NCBI GenBank assembly: GCA_009767595.1
Contig: VSDK01016350.1
Location: 202,935 to 266,934 of the forward strand
Source of the DNA: Symbiodinium kawagutii
Taxonomy: Eukaryota; Sar; Dinophyceae; Suessiales; Symbiodiniaceae
Length of the DNA: 64,000 nt
Direction of reading: 5' to 3'
Position numbers and translations under genes: made by a program. A model generated the notes under the pieces. It was not told the origin of the DNA and did not search any database. It was given only the letters and a program-made list of their open reading frames with translations. Of this stretch, positions 9,010 to 36,237 are shown one piece after another (the stretch's first letter is position 1; each line of letters opens with the position of its first letter).

Positions 9010-11098
9010 GCTTGGTTGTTGCTTGTTGCTTGTTGGTGGTTTTGTTGTTGTTCTTGTTGGTTTGTTGGTTTGTTGGTTTGTTGGTTTGTTGGTTTGTTGG
9101 TTTGTTGGTTTGTTGGTTTGTTGGTTTGTTGGTTTCTTTCTTTTTTTCTTTCTTTCTTTCTTTCTTTCTTTCTGTCTTTCTTTCTTTCTTTTTTCTTTTT
9201 TCTTTTTTCTTTTGTTTCTTTATTTCTTTCCTTCTTTGTTTGTGAGTTTGTTTGTCTTTTTTGCTTTGTGTGTGTGTGTGTTTGTGTGAGAGCACTCCCT
9301 GTATGTGTGAGATAGAGCTTGATGCAACAAAGCAATGGTATGATGATCGAGAGAAGGGTGGAGTGATCATCCGCCTGTATCTGCAAAATAAGTTGTGGTG
9401 TTCTCAAGCTGTTCTACTCAAGTGTTTCTTCAACCTTTTGTTTTGATGTGTGGTGGGGGTGTTTTGTTTTCTGTGTTTATGTTGTTTTTGCTCTGTGTGT
9501 GTGTGTTGTGCGTATGCCTTTCTAATGCTATGTTGTATCTTCTGCATGTAGTACTTCACTATAGCCAAAAGAACCCAAAGGAAGAAACTTTGATTTTTTT
9601 CCAAAATCTATCCCAGTTAAATTGTGGAATTTACTTTTGTTGTCAAACTTGGTTCACTTCGAGCCAAAATGTTTAACGCAGGCGCCCCTATTTTCAGGGT
9701 ATGGTGAAAGGGATTCGAAACAAAATGTTTGTTTGATTGATTGGTTGATTGATAATACAGGATTTCTCCGGGAAAAAAAACGTCCCCAACGTGAGGCCAT
9801 TCTTTTCTATCACGGTTCCTCATCACTGCGGTGCCCTGGTCTGTCTACCATGGTAAGCCTGAAGTCCTGCCTGCAGTTTTGCGGGAGATAGCTGCAAATT
9901 TTTCCAGTTTGTTCGAACATGGGCTGGAACTACATGGCGAGAAGTTCCACTTTGCGATGATCGGTTGTAAGGGAGATGCTGAGTTTCATGTGAGTGCGGC
10001 AGCCATGAACAGATCATACCAAAACGTCGGTGAAAGAAACGACCTTGCTATGTGCCCCTACTGCGATGCTGTCACATCCAACTTTGCAGATGTGAGCGAC
10101 TCTCCCTGCTGGCTTCCAAGTGTTGCTTTGCTGACCTGTTTGGAATCCTGTCTAAGTCTTTTTTGGGGGCTAAGTGGTAATGTTGTTTGTTGCGTTTCAT
10201 GTTTTCCTGCCATTGATCTGATTGCGAGGTTGGAGTTTCATCCGTGCCATGGAACCCTTCATCACCTCCACCACTGACTGGTGTACCATTCAGTACATCT
10301 TTCTTGGCTAACTTGTACAAGAGAGACATGTTCCATGTGATCAAACATGGAATTGGTCGAGAAGCAGCTGCTTCGATCCTCATCACACTTTGCCAATTGA
10401 CATACTTTGACACAGACGGCGACACCCGAAACATTGTTGACCGGTTGAACAGGGCATTTATGACCTTCAAACTGTGGTGCTTGGCAAGCCACAAAACGCC
10501 ATCAATAAAGAATTTCACGAAAGCAAATCTCCATATGACTGGGTCACCATTTCCGTTCCTTGGAGGGAAGGGGTCAGACACTACTCTGGTGCTTATGTTT
10601 TTGCACTTCTACCTACCGGTCTGCCAACAAATGATGAAACAGGATGATGATCGCAAAATTTTGAGCGCAATGATGCAAATGACAGAGGGCTTTCTGAACT
10701 TCATCAACATTCAGTACAGCCATGGCTTGTGGTTGCCTACCAAGTGTGCGGAGTTCATGTATATGCAAGGCTTGGTGGCATTGCGTGCATACAACTATGC
10801 CGCATCCTGGGGGATGGAGAATGGCAAGCGCCTGTTTGGTTTGAGACCCAAATTTCATTCTCTAGCAGAGACTGTTTTTGAGATGAAAGCATGCGTTGAC
10901 CGAGGGGATCAATACATCCTCAACTGTGTTGCCTACAATTGTGAAGTCAACGAAGATTTTATCGGCAGAATTGCAAGGATATCACGACGAGTTGACAGCC
11001 GCACATGCACACTTCGCACTTTACAAAGGTATGGCCTAGCTTTTGCAGCGAAGCTGCGCAAGTTGAGGAAAGTGAAGAAACACTGCTTGAAAGTGTGA
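145..11098 (+). CDS. Large multi-exon modular protein gene, 5' end outside window
   Basis: Protein-like segments in changing frames are joined by donors and acceptors that keep phase. Example junctions are 2805-2926 (GT-AG), 3410-3523 (GC-AG), 3612-3856 (GC-AG), 5741-5912 (GA-AG), 7406-7493 (GC-AG), 7869-7971 (GC-AG) and 10122-10228 (GT-AG). Module order is: basic N-terminus, methyltransferase-like region, acidic linker, second basic part, and a C-terminal domain ending at TGA 11098. The first exon seen (about 145-235, starting RKLEAKQAAR) has no start codon, so the gene begins left of the window. From memory, proteins of this architecture are highly repeated in Symbiodiniaceae; I could not search for them. 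Some junctions (near 6430, 7280-7340, 8465-9795) are unresolved. The gene may be functional, or a decaying copy of a multigene family. Confidence 0.7.
1630..2520 (+). CDS. Exons upstream of the methyltransferase-like region, no recognised domain
   Basis: Four exons with matching phase are proposed: 1630-1746 (DSFWKFCKEH...), 1872-1984 (DNPCMLSIADK...), 2126-2190 (LKKLKKGQIWLASRG...) and 2385-2520 (DAGSAVVLTVVHRSP...). Donors are GT, GC, GT and GA, and the acceptors are AG|G. The last exon joins directly to the exon at 2658. The composition is that of a mixed globular protein with helices. I recognise no family and propose no function. An alternative exon at 2344-2400 reads well for about 20 codons, but it does not fit the phase of its neighbours and is preferred here as intron. 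Confidence 0.5.
2658..4026 (+). CDS. Exons with cytosine-C5 methyltransferase-like motif order
   Basis: Exons are 2658-2804, 2927-3409, 3524-3611 and 3857-4026. All internal junctions keep phase. The first has FLELFSG (compare motif I, DLFAG) followed by SAIDIN. The second has ATQCSSFVHIN (compare motif IV, PCQSFS), then ARSALLILILTLL, FILEQPGSS (compare motif VI, ENV) and FGHKRPKRTLIWS (compare motif VIII, GVPQxRxR). The order and spacing match a Rossmann-fold DNA methyltransferase. The canonical Pro-Cys is Gln-Cys here and several signature residues differ, so activity is uncertain. The 3857-4026 exon adds a Trp/Asp-rich helical segment. Alternative: an unrelated dinoflagellate domain with chance motif similarity. 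Exon structure is well supported; function is inferred. Confidence 0.55.
4155..4232 (+). repeat. 21-bp tandem repeat, about 3.5 copies
   Basis: The unit AACCCGGAATTGTAGCGGAAA repeats nearly perfectly inside the intron between exons ending 4026 and starting 4330. A unit length of 21 keeps one frame open (GKTRNCS repeated), but no splice sites support translation. Confidence 0.85.
4330..6597 (+). CDS. Exons for acidic, helical middle region
   Basis: Exons proposed are 4330-4441, 4647 to about 4765, about 5010-5479, 5571-5627, 5702-5740, 5913-5999, 6130 to about 6425, and about 6445-6597. The 5480, 5628 and 5741 junctions reconstruct continuous codons (GAG, AGG, GAG). The peptides are rich in Glu, Pro and Lys (for example EPEEPIAPTQVV and DRRVRRLLQPNSKGEYRV), then RWNGQKEEWMYYVE. 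The last two segments are amphipathic helices (LVEQLLNHQLPRMKAKIDQ). Between 6425 and 6445 the frame changes, with room for only a very short intron or a single missing base at a TTTT run. No family is recognised; it is probably a linker joining the methyltransferase-like and C-terminal domains. Confidence 0.5.
6690..7561 (+). CDS. Exons for second Lys/Ala-rich segment
   Basis: Short exons at about 6695-6770, 6847-6882, 6936-6961 (or to 7019), 7065 to about 7280, about 7334-7405 and 7494-7561. The 7065-7280 exon is almost wholly Lys and Ala with Pro (PKAKAAAPKAASKAAAKAP), then an acidic patch DDEEPEEPP and a basic end RSRRR. This again looks like a histone H1-type tail. Intron 6883-6935 is only 53 nt. 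The 7405/7494 junction makes a TGT codon and leads into ERKTIASLEVLAEEV. The Lys/Ala codons make adjacent frames partly open, so the exact ends of 6936-6961 and 7065-7280 are uncertain. Confidence 0.45.
7650..11098 (+). CDS. Exons for C-terminal domain of unknown function with CPYC motif
   Basis: Exons are 7650-7868, 7972 to about 8464 (interrupted by a 10-N gap), 9796-10121 and 10229-11098. The junctions at 7869/7971 and 10122/10228 are in phase. The protein has NSERDAHRIFKKF, RVPISSLEIPPR, LGRVIPLCMHGDNG, AVPWSVYHGKPEVL, IGCKGDAEFH, NRSYQNVG, MCPYCDA, LYKRDMFHVIKHGIGR, LGGKGSDTTLVLMFL and a basic end LRKLRKVKKHCLKV. The long last exon (290 codons) is a continuous, clearly protein-like frame. 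I recall the same motif string from repeated, unnamed Symbiodiniaceae proteins; no enzyme family is assigned. Spaced His, Cys and Asp residues could bind metal, but a catalytic set cannot be identified by eye. TGA at 11096-11098 ends the gene. Confidence 0.65.
8008..8017. other. 10-N assembly gap inside an exon
   Basis: The gap is flanked on the left by CAGAACCAC and on the right by AAGAACCAC. The shared GAACCAC suggests the two contig ends overlap and the gap is artificial. Collapsing the duplicate (20 nt offset) restores one reading frame, FLLQNHPELLLGG. Confidence 0.8.
8518..8581 (+). repeat. Left arm of a widely spaced inverted repeat
   Basis: About 60 bp from TACCTATAGATCAACC to GGATTTCTCCGGGTATT. 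It is found in reverse complement at 11208-11270 with roughly 85% identity by eye. The core GGATTTCTCCGGG also occurs alone at 9761-9773. Confidence 0.75.
8640..9300 (+). repeat. Low-complexity intron: GT, GTT, TTTGTTGG and CTTT arrays
   Basis: Successive microsatellites occupy the long intron between the exon ending near 8464 and the one starting 9796. (GTT)n lies at about 8948-9010, an 8-bp unit TTTGTTGG in about ten copies at 9054-9133, then (CTTT)n to about 9230, all on the T/G-rich strand. Long open frames here in several phases are products of the repeats. Confidence 0.85.
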
Positions 11099-11207
11099 GG
11101 AAAAAATGCAGCAGGAGTTTTGATGTGCCTTCTTTTCCTGGAAGATTCCACCAAATCATCTTTGTTACTTTTTTCTTGTGTTGTTACTTTTTTTTTGCTT
11201 TGTTACT

Positions 11208-11275
11208 AAAATACCCGGAGAAATCCTTTGTTACTAAAAAAAGTAACACTTGGTTGATCTAGGTACCTATCTATA
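11208..11275 (-). repeat. Right arm of the inverted repeat
   Basis: Reverse complement of the 8518-8581 arm, placed about 110 bp after the stop codon of the + strand gene. It shares AGATCAACCAAGTGTTA and CAAAGGATTTCTCCGGG with the left arm. It is preceded by TTGTTACTTTTTT runs. Confidence 0.75.
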
Positions 11276-12970
11276 CCTAGCCATCAGGCCAGTGAAATCG
11301 TAAATATATGCTCGAAACTGCGTATTAAAGTTTGGTAAATGTTGATTGATCAGCGGGACTTGTCAAAGGTGGTGAAGATGATCATTGGCACAGCCGAGTG
11401 CCGAACCAGGAAAGGTGATGAGGACAGTTTTTAAGTTTTAAGGCAACAATCCACCATCAGCTGAGGTTGGATAGTGCTATCCACTGATACAGGGTGAGGC
11501 AAAATGGTGGTATGTAAGCGGCCAATGATGAAGCACGATGAAAGGCCAAAACAACCAGGACTCTAAAGGCTTGCACTTTGTGTTGATTTTGAACCCTCGT
11601 GGTTTGGAGGGATGTTCTTGCAATCTCAACAACTATTTGCTGTTACGTAAATATTGCTTGGCCCTTTCAAACGGTGGCAGCACTTTGTCACCTAAATGTC
11701 TCTCAAGTCTCATCTGGAGCAAGTTCTGCGACAGCAATCAAACCGTACGTCAAACAAGCATGAAGGCAGTCGGGGGCCTGAAGTTTAGTTGCCAACTAGG
11801 GTGCAACCAAAAATGCACATGCTACTTGAAAACTGAGCTTGACCAAAGTGATCATTCTATGGCCATAGACATAGCATAGTCATGGTACATTTTCTACTAC
11901 TATCTATTACTATTGATTGGCGTGCTTGAATGGCAACCATTTTGCGTGAAACATATCTATACATGCTTGTTAGAACTGTCAATCGTATCTTTGCTGGCTA
12001 ATATCCAACATTGACTGGTATGAGAGAGTATGTGGGGCGTGAACCCTCATTTTCATGCCCAATTATCACTGAAAATCCTCAACTCATCATACCTGGTTAA
12101 ATCAATCTAATATCTGGTTGTGGGTCAAAAACGATGTCCCCCCCCCAATGTACTTTAGCTAACCATTTGAGTGCCCTGCTCTTGTCGGGCATTGTCCTCC
12201 ATCATTGTGGTTAATACTGATCCATAATTAGCCATCTCCAGCTATCATTATCAACCATCTGCTTCACCACTGAAAATCCTCCATTCCCGCAGCCGCTTTT
12301 GTCACAGTGGTCTGGTCGCGTCAAACAGCCAGCTGTGAGTGTCACCGGTCAACCTGGGCACATCTAAAAGTCACCGATGAATGATGGCTTCAATAATGAC
12401 AATCGGAGGGTTGATGATGGTTCATCATGGGAGGAGCTCGCCATGGGTCCCATGATTGGCTCATGAATGCTTTGTGATGGTTGCGGATGGCTCATGCCAT
12501 GGTGGCGACTGTTCATGCTGATGACGATGTTTGGTTGACAAATGATGAGCAATGATAGTTCGTACAGTAGTGGTTGGCAATAAATGGTCTTCAGTAAGCC
12601 GGCTAACCATCAGAAATAGTAACCAGCAACAATGCACATTGATTCCTAGGGTAAAAATCATTGTTTCCACAATATCCTCGCGGACATCACTGAACTGTGA
12701 GGATTCTTCACAGTGTATGTTACGGCTGCCATGGTTTAGATGATTAATCATTGGATCATCATTGGTCATGTGTTCAAGCACCAACAAAATTGTTTGTCCA
12801 TCAATCATCCCAAGCAGGGATGACAGCCCAAATGTTTAGAAGAGGTTGAGTCGTTGGGATGAGTGCAACCCCAACGCGTGGTGTCTCCCAACCCTCTCTG
12901 ATGATCATATCGCGGGACCAGTTTGTGAACACCCCATACCCAAGTACACACGCGACCACCATGATCCCAG
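11276..12970. other. Intergenic stretch between convergent genes
   Basis: The + gene ends at 11098 and the - strand aminopeptidase ends at 12971. The stretch is AT-rich with many ATGG/CATC words and no convincing exon on either strand. A 113-codon open frame at 11538-11879 (+) has no protein-like composition, splice signal or recognisable motif and is not called. Confidence 0.6.
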
Positions 12971-30938
<17,968 letters not shown>

Positions 30939-31424
30939 GGCTGCAAAGTCTGTTCCGAACTGATCGAGTTATGTCACTTGAAGAATCTAAGTTGCATGGA
31001 TCAATTCGAAGCTTGGATACAGACAAAATCAAGCAAGTAATTGTGGTTTTATGCGGGAACAATTTCAAAACATCGAACAATTTCAAAAATGTTAAATCAT
31101 CAAAAGCAAGAATTAGAACCGGCAAAACATATCAGTGAAACCGATCACAGCCCAAAGTCAATTGGATTTACTTCATTCCGCTCACAGCTGCTAGCCTCAG
31201 TAGACCCCGTAGTTTCAGTACCTGTACTGTATAACAATCACCAACCAGGGGGAATAACTTGGCAACTGCCAACATCAGAAACACCTGAAGTCTCCATGAA
31301 ATCTGGTCACCCTCATTTTGCCCTCATAGTCTTTATCCACCATTAATTATTAACAGTAACCACAAACTGGTTGTTGTTGTTGTTGTTGGTCACCCTCATT
31401 TTGCCCCCACATGTGCTCAAGCCT

Positions 31425-34400
31425 TCATGCAGCGCGCTTCGCCAGCACGACGCGAATCAGACCAGCTGATGACACGAACAGCAGCGACCAGCTGTTCCGA
31501 CCCGATCTGGGTACTGGACCATATAACGAACCATTGACCATGCCCATTCCAACAGTCATCTGAGTCCAATTGACACTGAGATTAGTTGTGGTACTCCTAT
31601 GTAAATGGATAGAGCCTTGAGGGTTGCAAGTCTGTGTTTCAAGCTGTGCTGATCTTCCAAAACCTGGGGACATGATATGACCTCATTTGCCTTTTGGAAC
31701 GGTGAGCCGCCCGTGTTTCATAATAAAAAAATGGATAATAAATCATTCATAATAAATAACTGGATAATAAATCATTCCAACAGTAGAGGATACTCACCAA
31801 CACTAGAGGATACCATGTATAATAATGGCTACTAAGAGTAGAGGATACCAAGTGACCAACTAACCAACCACAACCAATGACAGCCCCCTGCCGTCAGTTT
31901 GGCACCTCATCCACCGCTCCACCTGCCCGGTGGCAGGGACCGGTGGCGACCCAGACTTGAGATTTGTAGATTAGAAGACTTGACTTGTATATACTATATT
32001 GAATGAATATATCCAAATAAATACTTATAAATATATATATACATATTTAGTAAACTATGTATACATATATATGTATATGTATATTTATTTATTCAAATAT
32101 AATTACATAATATATAAATACGTAATTATATATTATATAATCAAAAATCCACAATAATTCACATCCGCATTTGTTCCTGGGATCAGAACCTGTATTGCAA
32201 ACAATGTCGCAAAAGCGGAAAACAACTCGAACACGCTCAACTTGGTCATGATGAAGTTTTGTAAGTATGGCGACTTTTACCTTTCAGAGCATCTCCTAAG
32301 ACATGGTTTGTCCACAGTGAAATGTGTTGATTCTTGGTCAAAACTCCCAAAATGGTAAAATGTGATATTCAAGGCTGTATGGTATACATATACGCATATA
32401 AACATTCAGACCCAAACGCAAATTGGTGATCAGTCAGGGCTCCATTCCGATTGGTGACTGGTTACAGGGAAATCAAGCTCAGCCCCATTCCACCATCAAT
32501 GATCATGTTCAATCTGGAATCATGCAGGGGCCCCCCATAAATGGACATCCCAATTGGTTGAGGCAGCGCGTCACGTGTGGAGCCGCACATCCACGACCTG
32601 AAGAAGAGATGAACTCCAACTGCTCCAAATCGTGAGCCTCATCAAGGCTGTGCAAGGGTACGATGATGCTGCGACTGATCAGCGGATCTGCACAGCTGCA
32701 CATGTTGAGAAGATGTTTGAGATGATGTGAAGCGATGATTCCTGCTGTCATTGCTGCTGATTGGGACATTGCTCTATCCAATTTGTTGAATAGTCAAGGA
32801 CCATAACCCTCTTTTTGCCGCAGCAAGCATATTAAAGAACGGTGTATCACTCAGACACTACCAGGAGCTGCTTTCCACAATATAAATCACCCATCTTGGT
32901 AGATGAAGCTGGGGCCCCGACCAACTTCCCAGCAGAAAAGCCTGTGTTGTCCGTAGTGATCTCGCCGTCCATTCCTGGAGCCGTGGTGAGATCGACCAGA
33001 TCAGCTGGGAAGGAGATCAAGAAGCAGATTTCTCTTAAAAAAACGCCATTATTATGTGTATGTGAACATGTTATACAATGTGTCGAGATATACATATATA
33101 AATTTTACATAATACATACAATCATATATACACATGCAGTTGTATGTATATTCACTAGTGTTTCTACTATGGTATAAGTACACACGCTAGATTGCCCTTG
33201 TTGGCACGGCACTCGTTGTTACATCAAAGACCATGAACAACCATTCAACCACCCCATGTATATCACAACTACCAGCTAGGTGAGGACAGTTCCGGTTGCC
33301 GTGCATGATTCTTATGTAGAACCGCATGCTCACATGGAAGTCCTGGTCACCATTCCCTCAAGCTTTAACACAGGTCATTGGAGAACCACCACGGCTTGGC
33401 CTTAACAAAACAGCTGAAGATATCGACAAAATCAGCGTCTGATTGGCCGAGTTTTGAAGGTCATGGAGTAGCCAGTGACCACCGTGGTATCACCACGTGG
33501 CCGCTCCCCTGGGTCTTCCGGGCTGGCAATCAGCTTGGAGGCATTGCCCATGGAGCGTCGCTCCTGAAAGATCCAGTCCTCAGAACTGGAGGCCATGATG
33601 TTGTTTTGGCAAGGTGTTATGCCAAAGGAAAGTGAGTCTATTGTCGATATCAAAGGTTACCTCTAATATAACATCAGGTCATCCCAAATTTGATTGTAAT
33701 GGTTTTGCGTGCAGCGACCAGTATTGCATTGTGGGCCAAGCCCTGAACAATTGTGGGACAAATCTGAAAGATCTGAAAGCTTCTCTCTATGATACGGCTG
33801 TGGGTCAAAACCCCGTACCCCTGGTTCCCCATCATTAACCATTGTTTTCCCTATCATATTATTGGTTATTATCCCCCATAATTGGTTGGTTAATATTGAC
33901 CTATAGCCTATCGCCATATCCGGATTTCTATATTGACCTCCCTTAGGTGATCGCGCTGACGATGACTTCGTGTTAGTATTTTGCATGTGGACAACCGCCC
34001 GAAAAAAAATATGGGTTGTAAATTTATGCAAAGGTGCTGGATGAATGCCCATGGCAAGCATCCCTGATTCGTCAACGTCGTATTCATAGCATGGACCACT
34101 TGTATGTCATGATACCACAAAAAAACTAGTGGGGCTATGCTTGTATTGGCGGCATGCGAACCTAATCTTTTAAACGATACAACTTGCTACTCACTCCATA
34201 CATATATTATGGTTCTTAGACCAACCCCGCTCAGATTCATCTGGGTATTCTCTGCTACATCGACCTGGCAAGCATCATCACCATGATTACCTGGGAGGTC
34301 ATTCAGAAACCATTGACTTTTCATTGCCAAATCACCAAAGTCGGGTCCGGTCCATGAATCTGCCCTCCACCGTCATGCCTTTTTCCACTGGCACAGCTTC

Positions 34401-34890
34401 AACACCTTCTTTGGATGTACGGCCACCGCTGGGCACTGTGCCAGGCTCGCATTGCTCTGCAGCGGTAAGGGAGGCAACCCAGTCAGAAGCTTCCGATGAA
34501 TCTTGGGAATACACGCGTAAAAAGTCTACATATCCATGGATCCTGCAACCTGAATCTGACACCATCGATGGATGAGCAGAATCCGGACTCGTCCATTTCT
34601 TGAAAAACACATATTCTCACAACGTGGAGTTCAAACTCATTTCGAAGCAAAAGAAGAACAAACACACACTCTAAAAACTGGAGAGCCCATGTCCAAACAT
34701 GCACAGCCTGTTTGATGGTTGAATGATCGCTACTTATGCTTAGTCATGATCAATAGAGCTTCAGAAGAATGACTGCCTGGGCCTGTCACAGGAACTCCGC
34801 TCCACAATTGCCACGTTTCGGCTCTGGCGGAGGACCAAACACCACGACCGGCAGTTGCTGCTGCATGGACTTCAGCTGAGCTTTCACACC
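31425..34890 (-). CDS. 3' exons of an unidentified - strand gene
   Basis: Protein-like islands with AG|G acceptors: 34801-34890 (GVKAQLKSMQQQLPVVVFGP), about 34335-34510 (ASLTAAEQCEPGTVPSGG...), about 33485-33578 (DWIFQERRSMGNASKLIASP), about 32895-33000 (LVDLTTAPGMDGEITTDN), 32598-32637 (AHDLEQLEFISSS) and about 31425-31500. The last ends NSWSLLFVSSAGLIRVVLAK plus RAA and a stop, a hydrophobic C-terminus that could be a tail anchor. No family is recognised. The stop is about 490 bp upstream of the aminopeptidase start, so the two genes lie head to tail. Exon ends are only approximate. Confidence 0.4.
31960..32160. other. Very AT-rich intron segment
   Basis: Nearly pure A/T with repeated ATATAT and TTTATTTATT words and several short palindromes. 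No exon signal was seen. Confidence 0.6.
33796..33908 (+). mobile_element. MITE-like element, family 1, copy 4
   Basis: Begins GGCTGTGGGTCAAAACCCC and ends TTGACCTATAGCC. Interior words CCCGTACCCCTGGTTCCCC and TTGGTTGGTTAATATTGA are shared with other copies. Confidence 0.75.
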
Positions 34891-35246
34891 CTGACGCCGT
34901 TCAGGGGCTACACCAAGGGGGATGATGGCTCAGCCCAGTAAAACGCTTCTGATGCCTTTGGTTGAAAGTGGATAATCATGGTGAATCATATTATATGGTG
35001 GCTTCGTGTCCCTCTTGCTGTTCTCTCTGTTGAGCTATCTACCGGTCAAAGAACTGGCCGAAAAACAAATAACCAACTTCTCAGATGAACAAAATGATGG
35101 GTGGTTTCAACCATCTCCAACGGTAGTTGGTGATGAATGTTGGGTAAACAAACGCAAAGATAGATGCCGGTGGATAATGATGGTAGTCTTTCACACTGGT
35201 CGAGAATCATTCATGATGGCTCGGCTAATAGTGGTTGATGACATAC

Positions 35247-35348
35247 TACAACAACAACAGCAGCAGCAGCAACAACAACATCAGCAACAACAACAACACC
35301 AACAACACTACCACCACCACCACCACCACCACCACCACCACCACCAGC

Positions 35349-35392
<44 letters not shown>

Positions 35393-35420
35393 CCACAACC
35401 ACAACCACAACAACAACAAG
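35247..35420 (+). repeat. Compound CAA/CAG/CAC triplet array
   Basis: Tandem CAACAA, CAGCAG, CACCAC and again CAACAA triplets with ACCACAACC at the end. It would code Gln, His or Thr runs in a frame open from 35006, but that frame has no splice signals or other coding support. Confidence 0.85.
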
Positions 35421-36051
35421 GATTGGCAATCAATTATATAGAAGACATTTGGTCGTTGCGTTCAACCATCCCAGAAAGCCACTGCTGGTCAAACTGGCTC
35501 CTCACATTCAAAGCTACCAAACAGTATGTTGTGTTAGGGATAAACAGCAATGTTTGGCCATTACGTGTATCATGTGCTGGAAATGTGTCTGATAAATATC
35601 CAACCACTGTCCCAGTGGACTGACAACTGACAATGGAAATAGTCATGTATTCGTAGCTCATCATGGTAGTTAACAGTTGCAATATGTTGCAATGCTTCAC
35701 GAGAGTTGATGGTGGAAATTAAAGAACTGCAACATGGGCATGGGTCAAGACCATGTTGATCCTGTACCTCAGAACATCCCCAAAAATGAACGAACGTGTC
35801 TTTGCAGGTGTGTTCATCCATCCATTTCTGAGATGCTTGGTACCGACCCATTCTGTAATGTTCTGGTTGGACCTGGTGGGCAATATTGACATACACCCAC
35901 ATCTTGCTGGTGTTTTTGTAAGAAAGCGTCACACCTAGCATCATGGAGCTGGGAGGGAGCCCAGTCCAGCTCCTCCTGAAACTCATCCTTTTAAGTTCAC
36001 CCGGAAAATAGCACTCTTCTCAGCCTCATTGACCCATGTACATTCAAAAAA

Positions 36052-36186
36052 AATGAGTAATAGAAATCGCTGGTGAACAAAGAATAGCAGACAAACAATA
36101 ACAAAGAACAAACAATAACAAACAACTAACAGAAAACAAACAATAACAAACCACAACCACTAGCAAAAAACGAACAATAACAAACC
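36052..36186 (+). repeat. AACAATAACAAA-type imperfect repeat
   Basis: About ten degenerate copies of ACAAACAATAACAAA in A-rich sequence, next to the coiled-coil exon at 36238. This is simple-sequence expansion. Confidence 0.6.
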
Positions 36187-36237
36187 TATGGATGAACCAG
36201 GAAACCCAGCAACTCACCACTGACTCATCCGTGCCTC

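Noticed and set aside
8663..9407. Hydrophobic Val/Leu/Phe-rich and Thr/Asn/Gln-rich frames
   Set aside because: Encoded by the GTT, TTTGTTGG and CTTT repeats of an intron.
9654..9672. Possible spliced-leader relic (CATTTTGGCTC on the - strand)
   Set aside because: The match is short, has an inserted base before AAG, and lies in an intron of a + strand gene with no - strand gene next to it.
11538..11879. 113-codon + strand frame after the large gene
   Set aside because: No splice signals, no recognisable motif and ordinary intergenic composition.
35006..35623. 205-codon frame over the CAA/CAC array
   Set aside because: Only the repeat keeps it open. The flanks have no codon bias or motif, and the surrounding gene is on the other strand.
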